NCBI GenBank assembly: GCA_026416815.1
Contig: JAOAEJ010000013.1
Coordinates: 147,922-211,921 of the forward strand
Length of the DNA stretch: 64,000 nucleotides
Source of the DNA: Clostridia bacterium
GTDB taxonomy: Bacteria; Bacillota; Clostridia; Acetivibrionales; DSM-2933
Direction of reading: 5' to 3'
The position numbers were made by a program, and so were the translations under genes. The notes beneath the pieces were generated by a model. That model saw only the letters and a list, made by a program, of their open reading frames with translations, had not been told where the DNA came from and made no database searches. This document shows, one piece after another, positions 50,601 through 57,805 of the stretch. Each line of letters begins with the position of its first letter. Within the stretch, counting starts at the first letter, position 1.

Positions 50601-51061
50601 TGCTTGGTTATTCACTGGGAGGTAATCTTGCCTTCGAGGTAGGAAAAGAGCTTGAAAGAAGAGGACTTGAGGTGACAGATATCATAATCATGGATTCCTA
50701 TAGGATTACCGGAGCATTCAATCCTACCGAAGAGGACATGAAGAAATTCGAAGAGGAGCTGGCAGAGCACTTCAAGAAGCACACAGGGTCAATAGCAGTA
50801 CAAAAGCATACCCTTGATCAAGCTAAGGATTATATAGATTTCTGCTATCGTACTACAAATAATGGAGGAGTAAAGGCTAAAGTACACTTCATAATTGAGG
50901 AAAATACTGGAGATCAACACAGGGCTGAAAGGGAAGCCAGCTGGAATGGCAGCTCATATGCTTCAACCCGTGTTTATCAAGGAAGAGGTAAACATGCGGA
51001 TATGCTTGATAGGTCTATAGTAGGGGAAAATGCAAAAATAATAACTGATATTATTTCATAA
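41657..51061 (+). CDS. Hybrid polyketide synthase-NRPS: KS-AT-DH-KR-ACP-C-A-T-TE
   Basis: 3134 residues, ATG 41657 with GGAGG upstream. KS starts at once (EPIAIIGMGCRFPGG) with active-site Cys184 in DTACSSS and both His motifs; AT with Ser638 (GHSTG) and a non-standard IPFHS where malonyl enzymes have HAFH; DH with His936 in HxxxGxxxxP; KR with TGAFGAIG and NYAAGN; ACP Ser1765 (LGLDS); C domain from about 1849 whose core reads YHIISDA rather than HHxxxDG; A domain with TSGSTGQPKG near 2465; carrier Ser2866; TE Ser2986 (GYSLGG). No loading module, ER or methyltransferase is present, so a starter must come from elsewhere. KR plus DH predicts an alpha,beta-unsaturated acyl chain joined to one amino acid. 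Pocket read as DVGEVVSIDK, near the remembered Orn code. Substrates are inference. Confidence 0.95.
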   Translation: MEQFLCKEGYEPIAIIGMGCRFPGGVKSPEAFWEVLKNGVDCITDVPNSRWELSEFYSANRDNPGKVITRKGGYIEGVDEFDPGFFGITPREADFMDPQQRKLLEVTWEALEDGGQKPGELAGKPVGVFIGAFTLDYKILQFGGRRHDNLAAHSATGIMMTMVSNRISYIFDFKGPSMSIDTACSSSLVAVHTACESLRRGESCLAVAGGTLLQFAPQYTIAESKGGFLSPTGWSHAFDSSANGYVRAEGVGVVVLKKLSDAVRDDDPVYAVIIGDGVNQDGHTNGITVPSGEAQQELIKEVCEKAGIQPGDLQYVEAHGTGTPVGDPIEANALGSVLGIGREPNSNCFIGSAKTNIGHTEAAAGIAGLMKVALSLKNKKIPPHLHLKELNPKIEIEKWPYKIPTSLEQWPEHQGPARAGVNSFGFGGTNSHAILQEAPENGISSSENSVHVIERPKILPLSARDTEVFPEMAKNYENLLMKEELAPKLSDIGYTLGLRREHHDQRMALIYSCKEDLVQKLNTCSEGEDDSLVIKGKKLSDEKRKLVWVFTGMGPQWWAMGRQLFEKEPVYREVIERCDKEMSKWVDWSLIKELNADEKESKMAETWLSQPANFALQIALAALWRSFGITPEAIVGHSTGEAAAFYEAGVYTLEEAVKIIISRSRLQHEVSGTGKMAAVGLPASEVEPLLMPYGDKISIAAINSPRSVTIAGNEEALNELIKPLQDRGVFCKFLQVQIPFHSAYMDPIKDELLEELKDIKPQKAKMPLYSTATGCKADGGELDASYWWKNVRGTVYFTKALDAIVDDGYSVFLEIGPHPVLAASISECMAEMKKEGRILCSLRRKEDEQQRVIASLAELYTMGFDVNWKMFYPNGKFTRLPIYPWKKDKYWVEPQDVQQRRLGNIDHPLLGRRLYATQPTWEAGMNSEYFAYLRDHQIQGNIVFPAAGYIEMALSALKSMLGGGTFAIEDLEIKKALFLSDSKDSRVQFLLDDENSAFKIVTYEDESNSTVSHANGKLRVIQNTNIAPGINISLMKERLANAMGAQECYEKLDSMGYNYKHCFRGIKELWLGNGEVLARIGMQDEVMENSSEYYFHPTITDACFQTLITAEFSKLAGDSQGAIRLPVSIERIRLTEGHTGEVWAYAEVAESNAETLLGNIYLYDENGAAIGEIKGFLAQSVDKATGNVSVNTIDSWLYEVEWQEKERTDKEEKNEKVPGKDGNGWLLFADQKGVAEELAALFREKGESCCLVQASDYFAIESDGSFATVIPDSKENVDALIKTLFKDKSRKCKGIIHLWNTEVPDIESMTIEDMQKVKRQSCYSLLNIVKAIGDSGITTKLWVITKGAQAVGDTVEDIALTASPLWGIGRVLGQQELVESWGGLIDLDPQTKGIKENVLRIFTEVSSPESDDLIAIRGEKRYVQRLSPASRLTKPLPTRYRPDGCYLITGAFGAIGQLVARMMAKHGARRLILMGRTKIPARSEWNEIEKESAAGEKIAFIRELEALGAEVLLASVDISDEAQVAEYFREFKKIGYPPIRGVVHSAGIVHDTLVSQMDTKTFDVVYDTKVYGSYLLHKYLKDEPIDYFVLFSSVAALVTTAGQTNYAAGNAFLDALAHYRRSKGLPALSVNWGPWAIGMIKELNLIEHYRTRRGMNCILPEVGMSILDRVMGQDVPQIMACEADWTRVLAWYAKEPSVFAHLAKKDDTGSKEEEVSFAVLYRNADEASKKELVEDHLADLIAKVLRCKRSQIDLHTSLNSLGLDSIMSTELRNKVALHFGHTFTIVKLLSGATVSQLAEELMMTLNESMEEEGTAASATEGGIELVNQNNTNPMNTSGSGEELRVVEEYPLSYGQKAIWFINQLLPDSPAYNIGGAMYIPAKLDIEALRKAICDIIQRHPSLRTNFFIKDGEPYQKVWSYRGDGMEVIDVQGKDWDSIREMIIDDNKMPFNLENDPLFRIRLYRQSEQDYYFAVTIYHIISDAMSNYMFIDEMQALYDQYANGNIAQLPALTAEYKDFIEWENRLINSSKGTRMFNYWRSHLPKEMPVLNLPTDKPRPVVLTNNGASYSMVISEELSRGIKELSRASGATVFMTLLSAYYALLHKYSDQEDIIIGTPVAGRTQPQFSKVYGYFVNMLPLWARFKDNPSFTALLKQVQNNVLMGLENQEYPFALLIDRLGLEHDPSRSAIFQVMFVYLVHRVEQTGMDENNVAHYAGFPMQFLQIPEEEGQYDITLSMYEENGVFNAVFKYNTDLFVESTIERMAGHYRTLLEKIVKAPEKPICTYDILTESERKLVMGSWSGVQGAYSVDECVHRLIESISDDRAEAIAVCVPMEDGTTEYLSYRDLNRKANQLARYLRRMGVKPNMPVGVCMDKSTDMIVSILAVLKSGGAYIPIDPNYPSDRIAYIIQNSGAEMVIAHRNRECSLYSLVMRVISLDVIDSNVRYEDDSNLDNVNQPGDMAYIVYTSGSTGQPKGVKVAHRSLVSIYKAWETEYRLKETTSSHLQMASFSFDVFSGDFARVLCSGGKLVLCRKEILLNIPLLYRVMVEEKVDCAEFVPSIMRNLLQYMKTSGNKLEFMNIVIVGSDVWTVNEFKSLKSYCGKNTRVINSYGLSEAAIDSTYFDGEVDCYDDGSTVPIGKPFPNTTVYIFDSFMKPVPVGIPGEMYIGGDGLAIGYVNAEKLTNERFVLHSFDGQREVRLYKTGDMAKWDERGNIHILQRMDNQVKIRGYRIELGEIEKQLSSCPGVMKAVAAAIDCRGMDKSICAYYTSEGDCEIDKKVFLDVLSEKLPGYMLPAYFIKVKEFPITPNGKIDIKALPLPDCSIGNEIIAEPQTMYEKKVAEVWKKLLGVNKVGLQHDFFSLGGNSLYLIELMIHLQNEFKISITVNQLFKASTLEGMARAIEDIVTGKEKGAEPYIIYNPNRQKVVYSFPPAGGYSLVYKSLAQSMENITLMSFNYLMEPDKIKRYADMIQNHRSKGPYVLLGYSLGGNLAFEVGKELERRGLEVTDIIIMDSYRITGAFNPTEEDMKKFEEELAEHFKKHTGSIAVQKHTLDQAKDYIDFCYRTTNNGGVKAKVHFIIEENTGDQHRAEREASWNGSSYASTRVYQGRGKHADMLDRSIVGENAKIITDIIS

Positions 51062-51104
51062 AGCCCTTCAATGACATGATGGTAAGAAATATGGTTTGAA
51101 GATA

Positions 51105-51148
51105 GAGGGTAAGCAGATTTGGGTTAAAGTACCATCTGCTTACTCCCA
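51105..51148 (+). other. Stem-loop between PKS-NRPS and first FAD oxidoreductase
   Basis: GGGTAAGCAGAT pairs with ATCTGCTTACTCC around a 15-base loop. No T run follows, so a partial terminator or mRNA-processing hairpin fits better than full termination. Confidence 0.5.
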
Positions 51149-51216
51149 ATTCGATAAAAATAGGATTGTTTTATGTACAGTGTAAACAATATTACTAAAT
51201 TTACGAGGTGAAATAT

Positions 51217-52755
51217 ATGGGAAACAGTGGGAAATCAGTTATTATAATAGGTGCTGGGCTTGCCGGACTATCAGCAGGTATATATGGTCAGATGAACGCA
51301 TATAATACTACGATTTTTGAAATGCACAACATACCCGGAGGCTACTGTACTTCATGGAAACGCAAAGGGTATACCTTTGATGGTGCGATGGACTGGCTCA
51401 ATGGTGTCAATCTAAATGAAAAAGATAGTACTGTGTGGAAGGAGTTGGGCTACTTAGACGGTAGAAAAGTTGCATACTCTGATGAAATGCTATGTGTTAG
51501 AGATAGGGAAGGGAATACATGGTCCTTCCATTCAGATCCTGAGAAGCTGGAAAATGAGCTTATGAAGCTGACTTCCTACGAGGAAGACAAGGAGATAATC
51601 AGAAAGCTGTGCAAGGATATATCAAAGCTTATTAAAGCACCGGTATTTGACTTTATAAAGCCGGAAGCAGTATTCGGGCCTATTGACCAGTTCAAAATGC
51701 TGTTCAAATTTTTACCCTATATGAAAATGCTTATATACTACAACCAGGTAATGGTGCGTGATTATGCCAAACAATTTAAGGACCCCAGACTGAGTGAGAT
51801 AATATCCTATATGTATTTTGACCCCATTATTCCTCAGTCTCAATTCACCCCTGTATATCAGCTAGCGGGTATGAATAAAAAGCTTTTGGGCTTTCCAGAA
51901 GGAGGGGGCGGCGGTCTGGCTGCATTCCTTGAAAAGCGTTATAAGGAAATGGGCGGAAAGCTCTACTGCAAAGCTCGTGTAAAAAAAATACTGGTGGAGG
52001 ATAACAAAGCTGTAGGCGTGCTTCTTCAGGATGGGACAAAGCACTATGCGGATGTAGTTATTTCTGCATGTGATGGCCGCGCAGCTATTTATGATATGTT
52101 AGACGGCAAATTTGTCAACGAGCACGTTGATGATGTGTACAATAAAGGGCCTGTTTACCCATCTCTTTTAAGGGTGTATTTAGGGGTCAACCGGGACTTT
52201 AAAAATGAACCCCATTCAGTTGCTTATCTATTAAATGAGCCATTAGATATACCGGGTTTGTATCAGAATCACAGGAAGGATTCCATAATGATCAGGCATT
52301 ACAGCAATCTTGATCCGTCCTTTGCACCGCCGGGCAAATCTGTAATAAACAGTGTTTTCTTTGCTGATTATGATTATTGGAAAGAGCTTTATAAGGACAA
52401 GGAGCGTTACAAAAAAGAAAAAGAAAAAGTGGCAAGTATAGTTACTAAGTACCTTGAGCAATTATATCCCGGTATCAAAGATCAGATAGAGGTCGTTGAT
52501 GTTGCTACTCCTGTTACCTACGAGCGTTATACCGGAAACTACAGAGGCTCTATAAAAGCGTGGATAGAAGATACTACCGATGTGCCGGATAAGTTAAAGA
52601 AAGTAGGCATGACACTTCCGGGATTAAACAATTTTTATATGATAGGACAGTGGATGTCCTATGGAGGTATGATTAGGGTCGCCACTTCGGGACGCTACGT
52701 CATACAAGCCATTTGTGAGAAGGACAGGAAGAAATTTGTTACCCATACTGCGTGA
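51217..52755 (+). CDS. CrtI/phytoene-desaturase-like FAD oxidoreductase 1
   Basis: 512 residues. ATG 51217 is preferred over GTG 51208, which lies inside its GAGGTG ribosome site. The N-terminal dinucleotide fold VIIIGAGLAGLSAG, then PGGYCTSW (typical of CrtI/CrtISO-like enzymes), a central GGGGGLAAFLEKRYKEMGG segment and a C-terminal MIGQWMSYGGMIRVATSGR FAD-binding end. These flavoproteins desaturate or isomerise conjugated chains. It follows the PKS-NRPS by 155 bases on the same strand, so a role in oxidising the enoyl product is likely but unproven. It is about half identical to the next gene by eye. Confidence 0.88.
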   Translation: MGNSGKSVIIIGAGLAGLSAGIYGQMNAYNTTIFEMHNIPGGYCTSWKRKGYTFDGAMDWLNGVNLNEKDSTVWKELGYLDGRKVAYSDEMLCVRDREGNTWSFHSDPEKLENELMKLTSYEEDKEIIRKLCKDISKLIKAPVFDFIKPEAVFGPIDQFKMLFKFLPYMKMLIYYNQVMVRDYAKQFKDPRLSEIISYMYFDPIIPQSQFTPVYQLAGMNKKLLGFPEGGGGGLAAFLEKRYKEMGGKLYCKARVKKILVEDNKAVGVLLQDGTKHYADVVISACDGRAAIYDMLDGKFVNEHVDDVYNKGPVYPSLLRVYLGVNRDFKNEPHSVAYLLNEPLDIPGLYQNHRKDSIMIRHYSNLDPSFAPPGKSVINSVFFADYDYWKELYKDKERYKKEKEKVASIVTKYLEQLYPGIKDQIEVVDVATPVTYERYTGNYRGSIKAWIEDTTDVPDKLKKVGMTLPGLNNFYMIGQWMSYGGMIRVATSGRYVIQAICEKDRKKFVTHTA

Positions 52756-52851
52756 TGTTGGGAGTGGGGATAGAAAAAGCAGTAAAGGTTTTTCACTCTA
52801 TGGAGAAAAGCCTTTATTGCGACGTATATAGAAGGGGGATATTATCCGTAT

Positions 52852-54447
52852 ATGAGCAAAAAGGAAAAGTCAGTTATTATCATAGGAGCAGGACTTGCCG
52901 GCCTAGCGGCGGGATGTTACTCCCAAATGAATGGATATAATACAAAGATAGTTGAAATGCACTTCATCCCAGGGGGATGCTGCACATCCTGGGATAGAGG
53001 AGATTATACCTTTGACTGGTGTATTATGTGGATGCTGGGGACAGCTCCTGGAAACGAAATGAACCAGATATGGAATGAATTGGGTGCTTTGCAGGGGAAG
53101 AAAATAGTTGATTTTGATATCTTTAATAATGTCAAAGGGCTTGATGGACAGACGGTAAGTTTCTATGTCAACCCCGATAGACTTGAATCCCATTTGAAAG
53201 GAATTTCCCCGGAGGATAAGGAGCCTATAGAGGCGTTTTGCAGGAGCCTCAAAGAATTCAGAAAGTGTATCGATGCCTATCCTTTCTTAAAGCCGGTCAA
53301 TATGATGAGTATTCCTGAAAGATTAAAGATGTTTTTAAGCTTCTGGAAGCACGGCAAACTTATAAAAACATCCCATGAAACCCTAATGGATGACTTCTCA
53401 AAAAGATTTAAACACCCATTGCTGCGTGAAGCATTTAATTATATATTCTTTGATAGACACCCGACATTCCCGCTATTGCCTTATTACTTCAATGTTGCAT
53501 GTGCTACCGATAAAAATGCGGGCTGTCCTGAAGGAGGGTCTATAGGTGTAGCCCAGTCAATAGAGAAACGCTTCAAGGAATTGGGCGGTGAAATACAGTA
53601 TAGGGCAAAGGTGACAAAGATTCTTGTTGAGAATGACCGTGCTGTAGGCGTAAAGCTGGCTGACGGGACTGAACACCGAGCAGATATAGTAATATCTGCC
53701 TGCGATGGGCGTACTACCATTTTTGATATGCTGGGTGGAAAGTATGTAAATGACACCCTTAATAAAGTATATAATAATTTAATAGATGAGCCTGATATGA
53801 CTTATCCAAGCTGGATGTCGGTTTTTCTGGGCGTCAAAAGAGACTTTAAAGGTGAGCCCCACAGCACTACATATCTTTTAAGCGATGCTGAAGCGGCTAG
53901 AATACCCGGTTCTATGGATAAAAGTATGCTGGTGCAGTTTAGAAACATGCATTATCCCGAATGTGCCCCAGAGGGTAAGTCGGTAATTCTAGCGTGCGCC
54001 TTCTCCGACTATAATCATTGGGCAAAGCTGCATAAAAATAAAAAGGCATATAAAGAAGAAAAGAAAAAGCTGGGTCAGTTTGTAATTGAGTATCTTGACA
54101 GAATATACCCTGGGCTTAAAGACCAGGTGGAGCAGATAGATGTTTCTACGCCTACAACCATAGTGCGCTATACCGGAAGCTACAAAGGCAGCGTTATGGC
54201 ATGGGATCCGTTTAATAAGGCAGCAGACACTATAGAGGAGTTTGCCGGTAAGCACGGAATGAAGCTGCCAGGCTTAAAGAATTTCTACATGACCGGTCAG
54301 TGGATGTCTACAGGAGGGGTTATACGTGCTGTGACTACCGGAAGGCATGTAATGCAGTTTGTGTGTAAGGATGACGGAAGGAAGTTTAAGGCGCACACCG
54401 ATTGCGTTGGTCAGTATGTAGAGGGTAAAGAGGCATTGGGTATATAA
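52852..54447 (+). CDS. CrtI/phytoene-desaturase-like FAD oxidoreductase 2
   Basis: 531 residues, ATG 52852; GGGGG sits about 13 bases upstream, a long spacing. Same layout as oxidoreductase 1: VIIIGAGLAGLAAG, PGGCCTSW, EGGSIGVAQSIEKRF and MTGQWMSTGGVIRAVTTGRH near the end. The two are paralogs from a tandem duplication and probably act on successive steps or as a heteromer, as is known for some carotenoid desaturases. Two decayed copies of this gene's 3' part lie downstream at 56440-56574 and 57415-57795. Confidence 0.88.
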   Translation: MSKKEKSVIIIGAGLAGLAAGCYSQMNGYNTKIVEMHFIPGGCCTSWDRGDYTFDWCIMWMLGTAPGNEMNQIWNELGALQGKKIVDFDIFNNVKGLDGQTVSFYVNPDRLESHLKGISPEDKEPIEAFCRSLKEFRKCIDAYPFLKPVNMMSIPERLKMFLSFWKHGKLIKTSHETLMDDFSKRFKHPLLREAFNYIFFDRHPTFPLLPYYFNVACATDKNAGCPEGGSIGVAQSIEKRFKELGGEIQYRAKVTKILVENDRAVGVKLADGTEHRADIVISACDGRTTIFDMLGGKYVNDTLNKVYNNLIDEPDMTYPSWMSVFLGVKRDFKGEPHSTTYLLSDAEAARIPGSMDKSMLVQFRNMHYPECAPEGKSVILACAFSDYNHWAKLHKNKKAYKEEKKKLGQFVIEYLDRIYPGLKDQVEQIDVSTPTTIVRYTGSYKGSVMAWDPFNKAADTIEEFAGKHGMKLPGLKNFYMTGQWMSTGGVIRAVTTGRHVMQFVCKDDGRKFKAHTDCVGQYVEGKEALGI

Positions 54448-54456
54448 AGAAGTAGT

Positions 54457-54491
54457 AAAAAAATGAAGCCGACTGAGGGCTTCATTTTTTT
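54457..54491. terminator. Bidirectional terminator
   Basis: AAAAAAATGAAGCC pairs with GGCTTCATTTTTTT around a 6-base loop, between convergent genes. Confidence 0.92.
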
Positions 54492-54582
54492 AAGGTATTA
54501 TGAATATATAAGAACTTTGCTTTTAATGCTACCATTTCACATAAATATCTGAAGTGTAATCAATTGTTGTAAGCCAGTGTTT

Positions 54583-56265
54583 CTAGTCATTTATGGTGTT
54601 TTCGAGTTCTTTTCCCATAGCTTTACGGTATTTGCTTTTTATATCGTCGATACTATCGGTAAACTCTAAGGATTTAAGGAATTTTGCAAATTCCGAAGGC
54701 TTATTGAGTATAAAAATGTTATAGTAATTGTAGGAACCCATTTCCCTATAGGTATCGGAATCGGGCCTGGAAGCTGTATATTTTTGTATAGTACTTAGAA
54801 GATCTATATTACCGTTTTTTGTAAGAATATATTTAGATGCTAAGCTTACATTTTGTTCTTTATATGTAGAGTTACCTTCCTTCTGGAAGCACTGAGCCAT
54901 ACCTTCGGTAAATGCACTATTTTTGATATATACAAGATCATGGATTACTTCGTGTGATGACGAGCAATCCAAAAGGTCGTAGATTTCACTCGTTTCATAT
55001 ATCGCATAAGGAAACTCGTCACTGTTGTATTTCATAGCATAGTAATGTATCTTAGGTTTGTTTATCTTTGCGTCAAAAAAACTTAGTAAGCTATCTGACA
55101 ATGTTTTGTATATAGCTTCCAGCTCTGCTGTTTTATCTATACCGTTTGAAGTAAAGTAGTCAAAGTGCTCACTTGTGAATACTTTAATGTTTGTACTTAT
55201 ATTGGTAGAGACATCAGAGGTTCTCAAGTCTATAACCGAACCCTGCATAGCTCCTGCGGTGATTGGGCAGTAAGGGTCTCTGTACCACTGACCATCTACA
55301 TAAAATAGGTATTCGGCATAGTCCTTAATAGGGAGAGTTGCACTAAACCAGTTGCCGTCCTTAATCATCTTTTTACCAAAAGGCGCCCATCCGTTGAAGG
55401 TCCCTGATAAATATACTTCCTTTGCATAAGATGAATAATATTTAAAAGTTATATCGCGGACAATATGCTCCCCTTCGGTATAGTATGGTTTGTTGAGTAT
55501 AATTTGTTTTGTTTGGCTGTTCCAATTGATTATACATCCCAAATTTTCCGCTACAAAAGCAAGTGGAAGCATAGTTCTGGAATTGACTACCTGTGGAGCT
55601 ACGTCAAGTTTCTTTAAAGTTTTATTAACATATGCAGCCTTATTTCCAATCTGTAATTCAATTTGGTTGGATTCAAGCGTAATGCTAATCTTCTTTTCGG
55701 TACCATTCCAAGAAAGTGAACCACCCAGGGCATTAACAATAGATGTAATGGGTACAAGTGTTCTTCCGTTTATTATTTGTGGAGCGGTACCCCTGCCCGG
55801 GTCTATTTCTTTTTCAGTTCCATCGATATTCATGTAGGCATTGCCTATCTGAAGGGATATAACTTGATTTTTATTGTATATATTATTGTCTCCGCCTATA
55901 AGCCATATTTCTGCCTTGCCATTTGAAATATCTATAAATTTATCTTCTTCGCCATCTTTTGATTCCCAGTTACCTTTCCTTAAAATAAGCCCCAATCTTT
56001 TAGTTTCAAAGGGAAGCTCAACAGTAGCTTTTTGTCCGAAGGAATCCTTTTCGGTAAATTTGTATTCACTGCCTGATTCACCAATATTCCATAGCCATAG
56101 GTTCCACCCATCATAATCATTGCTGCTTCTGTGGTAATGTACTGTGAGTGTAGTTTTTCCCTCAGCATGAGCAAATGGTATGTGTACAGAAAATAGAGTG
56201 AAAATGATAAATAGTGTTGCAAACAGTTGAGAAAGCTTTGTGCGATGCTGGCGAATAAATGCCAT
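54583..56265 (-). CDS. Secreted CBM41-stalk-CBM48-like protein with HExxH peptidase-MA-like domain
   Basis: 560 residues, ATG 56265 with GGAGGT upstream; signal peptide to about residue 34 (AHAEG). Then a CBM41/pullulanase-associated-like module (VHYHRSSNDYDGWNLWLW, about 38-130), copper-amine-oxidase-type stalk domain (about 135-255, with NGRTLVPI and NSRTMLPL repeats), a CBM48/glycogen-binding-like sandwich (about 265-345; GTFNGWAPFGKKM) and a C-terminal domain with SSHEVIHD (HExxH at 54940-54954) and FTEGMAQ, as in MA-clan zinc peptidases. So: two starch-binding-type modules joined to a putative metalloprotease outside the cell. The peptidase assignment rests on the short motif and the family pattern. 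Confidence 0.75.
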   Translation of the reverse strand: MAFIRQHRTKLSQLFATLFIIFTLFSVHIPFAHAEGKTTLTVHYHRSSNDYDGWNLWLWNIGESGSEYKFTEKDSFGQKATVELPFETKRLGLILRKGNWESKDGEEDKFIDISNGKAEIWLIGGDNNIYNKNQVISLQIGNAYMNIDGTEKEIDPGRGTAPQIINGRTLVPITSIVNALGGSLSWNGTEKKISITLESNQIELQIGNKAAYVNKTLKKLDVAPQVVNSRTMLPLAFVAENLGCIINWNSQTKQIILNKPYYTEGEHIVRDITFKYYSSYAKEVYLSGTFNGWAPFGKKMIKDGNWFSATLPIKDYAEYLFYVDGQWYRDPYCPITAGAMQGSVIDLRTSDVSTNISTNIKVFTSEHFDYFTSNGIDKTAELEAIYKTLSDSLLSFFDAKINKPKIHYYAMKYNSDEFPYAIYETSEIYDLLDCSSSHEVIHDLVYIKNSAFTEGMAQCFQKEGNSTYKEQNVSLASKYILTKNGNIDLLSTIQKYTASRPDSDTYREMGSYNYYNIFILNKPSEFAKFLKSLEFTDSIDDIKSKYRKAMGKELENTIND

Positions 56266-56439
56266 AATGTACCTCCGTTAATTAGTGTGGTTTTTGCTTC
56301 ATTTGATGTATATTATAGCATTTGAAGTATGCCAAAAGAAATATATTGACTCAGTTTATGGCTAATTAAAAGGCAAAGTTCACTAATGATATTGGGAAGG
56401 CATGTAAAATAAAGTACATGTAAAAAAGGAGTAAAAAAG

Positions 56440-56574
56440 TTTGCCGGTAAGCACGGCATGAAGCAGACCGGATTAAAGAGTTTTTGTATGACCGGACAGT
56501 GGATGCCTACCGGAGGGATTATACGTGCCGTCACTGCAAGTCAGCATGTAATACAGTTTTTGATGGCTGAATAG
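56440..56574 (+). pseudogene. Decayed 3' end of FAD oxidoreductase 2 (remnant 1)
   Basis: Reads FAGKHGMKQTGLKSFCM then TGQWMPTGGIIRAV, clearly the C-terminal 40 codons of the gene at 52852, ending at TAG 56572-56574 with no start codon. Confidence 0.85.
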
Positions 56575-56628
56575 AGTGGAGGTGAGAATAGGAGCTTTTC
56601 TATTGAGACGCTTTTTAATGCATAACAA

Positions 56629-56674
56629 TATAGCAAGTGACTCGTATTGCATGATACGAGTCACTTGCTATATA
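56629..56674. repeat. Perfect 20-bp inverted repeat
   Basis: TAGCAAGTGACTCGTAT pairs with ATACGAGTCACTTGCTA, with flanking AT extending the stem and a 6-base centre. It lies just beyond the stop of the minus-strand gene 56712-57173, so it may end that transcript, though the T run is absent. Confidence 0.7.
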
Positions 56675-56711
56675 TTAAGCTATAATATAAATTGTGGTAT
56701 TTTAGATGTTG

Positions 56712-57173
56712 CTATGAGACTATAACATTGTAACCTTGATTGTTTGTATAGGCTTTTTTGTAATGAACTTTTATATAGTAAGTTCCAGGCACCAAATATT
56801 TACTTACACTAGTAAATCTCGCGGAACCCATTGCGTAAGCGATAACAGATTTATTCTCATTAAAAATGTAGATGTCTAAATAATCGGCATTAGATCCATC
56901 TTCTAATTGGAACGTGTATGTCCCTCGTGCTCTAAGATTAAGTCTGAAGTAATCACCAGGCTGATCACATATCCCTTTAATTTGGATGGGGGAATAAACG
57001 TATGGGTATGGGAAGGAGTAAAAGTCGTACGGAACATAATTGGCCGTGTCAAGCGAATCGTTCTGCTCCACTGCGTTATAGATTGATAATGCAAAAGTTG
57101 CACCACTAGCCTGAAGTATAACGGCTAGACTCAGACAAAGCGAAATAAGTAGTCTCTTCATATTTTTCTTCAT
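56712..57173 (-). CDS. Small secreted protein with PPC-like domain (1)
   Basis: 153 residues, ATG 57173 with GGGAGAT upstream. Signal peptide (about 1-28, ATFALS), then one domain with the bacterial pre-peptidase C-terminal (PPC) pattern: EQNDSLDTA, a DYFRLNL strand, LDIYIFNENK, and LVPGTYYIKV near the end. Such domains usually end secreted enzymes; here the domain stands alone. Its upstream region is one of three copies of a shared control module. It is distantly related to 57893-58330. Confidence 0.72.
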   Translation of the reverse strand: MKKNMKRLLISLCLSLAVILQASGATFALSIYNAVEQNDSLDTANYVPYDFYSFPYPYVYSPIQIKGICDQPGDYFRLNLRARGTYTFQLEDGSNADYLDIYIFNENKSVIAYAMGSARFTSVSKYLVPGTYYIKVHYKKAYTNNQGYNVIVS

Positions 57174-57202
57174 GTTTTTTAATCTCCCTTTAATTGTTTA
57201 AA

Positions 57203-57401
57203 TTTTAATATGTATTTATTTACAAGCCGGTTTGCTCATCTGTGGGTATTATAAACCCTTGCCATGATGATATGGGTGCATAAGTTGTGCATTTTTAGTG
57301 CATAAGCGATGAAAAAGCATACAAAAGTCAACGACTGTGGTTATAATTGTAAAACAAACGTCAATTTAGTAAATAAATGTAGGCAATTGGGGTGTATGTA
57401 T
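57203..57401. promoter_or_regulatory. Shared control module, copy 1 (divergent)
   Basis: GTGCATAA boxes at 57276-57283 and 57298-57305 (22 bp apart). Leftward TATAAT (complement at 57248-57253) lies exactly 22 bases from the near box and serves the secreted-protein gene; a rightward TATAAT at 57342-57347 faces the chimeric pseudogene. Contains the conserved ACAAGCCGG near the leftward leader. About 80% identical by eye to copy 2. Confidence 0.8.
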
Positions 57402-57795
57402 ATGTATGGTATGAGGGATAAAGATTGGAGTAAAAGTAAATTCGTAGTTGAGTATCTCGATAGAGTATATCCTAGACATAAAGACTAGATGGAGAAGGAC
57501 GCTGCTCCCACACTAACTACTATAGTGCAGTATACAGGAGGCTATAAAGGCAGTGTTAGGATATTGGACCCATTCAATAAAGCTGCGGAGGATAATGAAA
57601 GAGTTTGCCGGTAAGCACGGCATGAAGCAGACCAGAGTAAAAACAGTGGATGTCTATCGGAAGGATTGAATTATAAATGCTGTCACAACAGGAAGGCATG
57701 TAATGCAATTTGTGTGCAAGGATGATAAAAAGAAGTTTAAGGGACACACTAACAGCGTTGGTCAGTATGAAAGGGGTAAAGAGACACTGGGGAAA
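57402..57795 (+). pseudogene. Chimeric pseudogene: start of an HTH-TIR-like gene joined to decayed FAD oxidoreductase 3' end (remnant 2)
   Basis: ATGTATGGTATGAGGGATAAAG at the position equivalent to the start of the HTH-TIR gene (58558) matches that gene's first codons. Within ~30 bases the sequence becomes FAD-oxidoreductase-like (FVVEYLDRVYPRHKD, stop, then IVQYTGGYKGSV, FAGKHGMKQT and VMQFVCKDD), matching the end of 52852-54447 with an in-frame stop and frameshifts. Confidence 0.8.
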
Positions 57796-57805
57796 GTGCC
57801 TGAAC

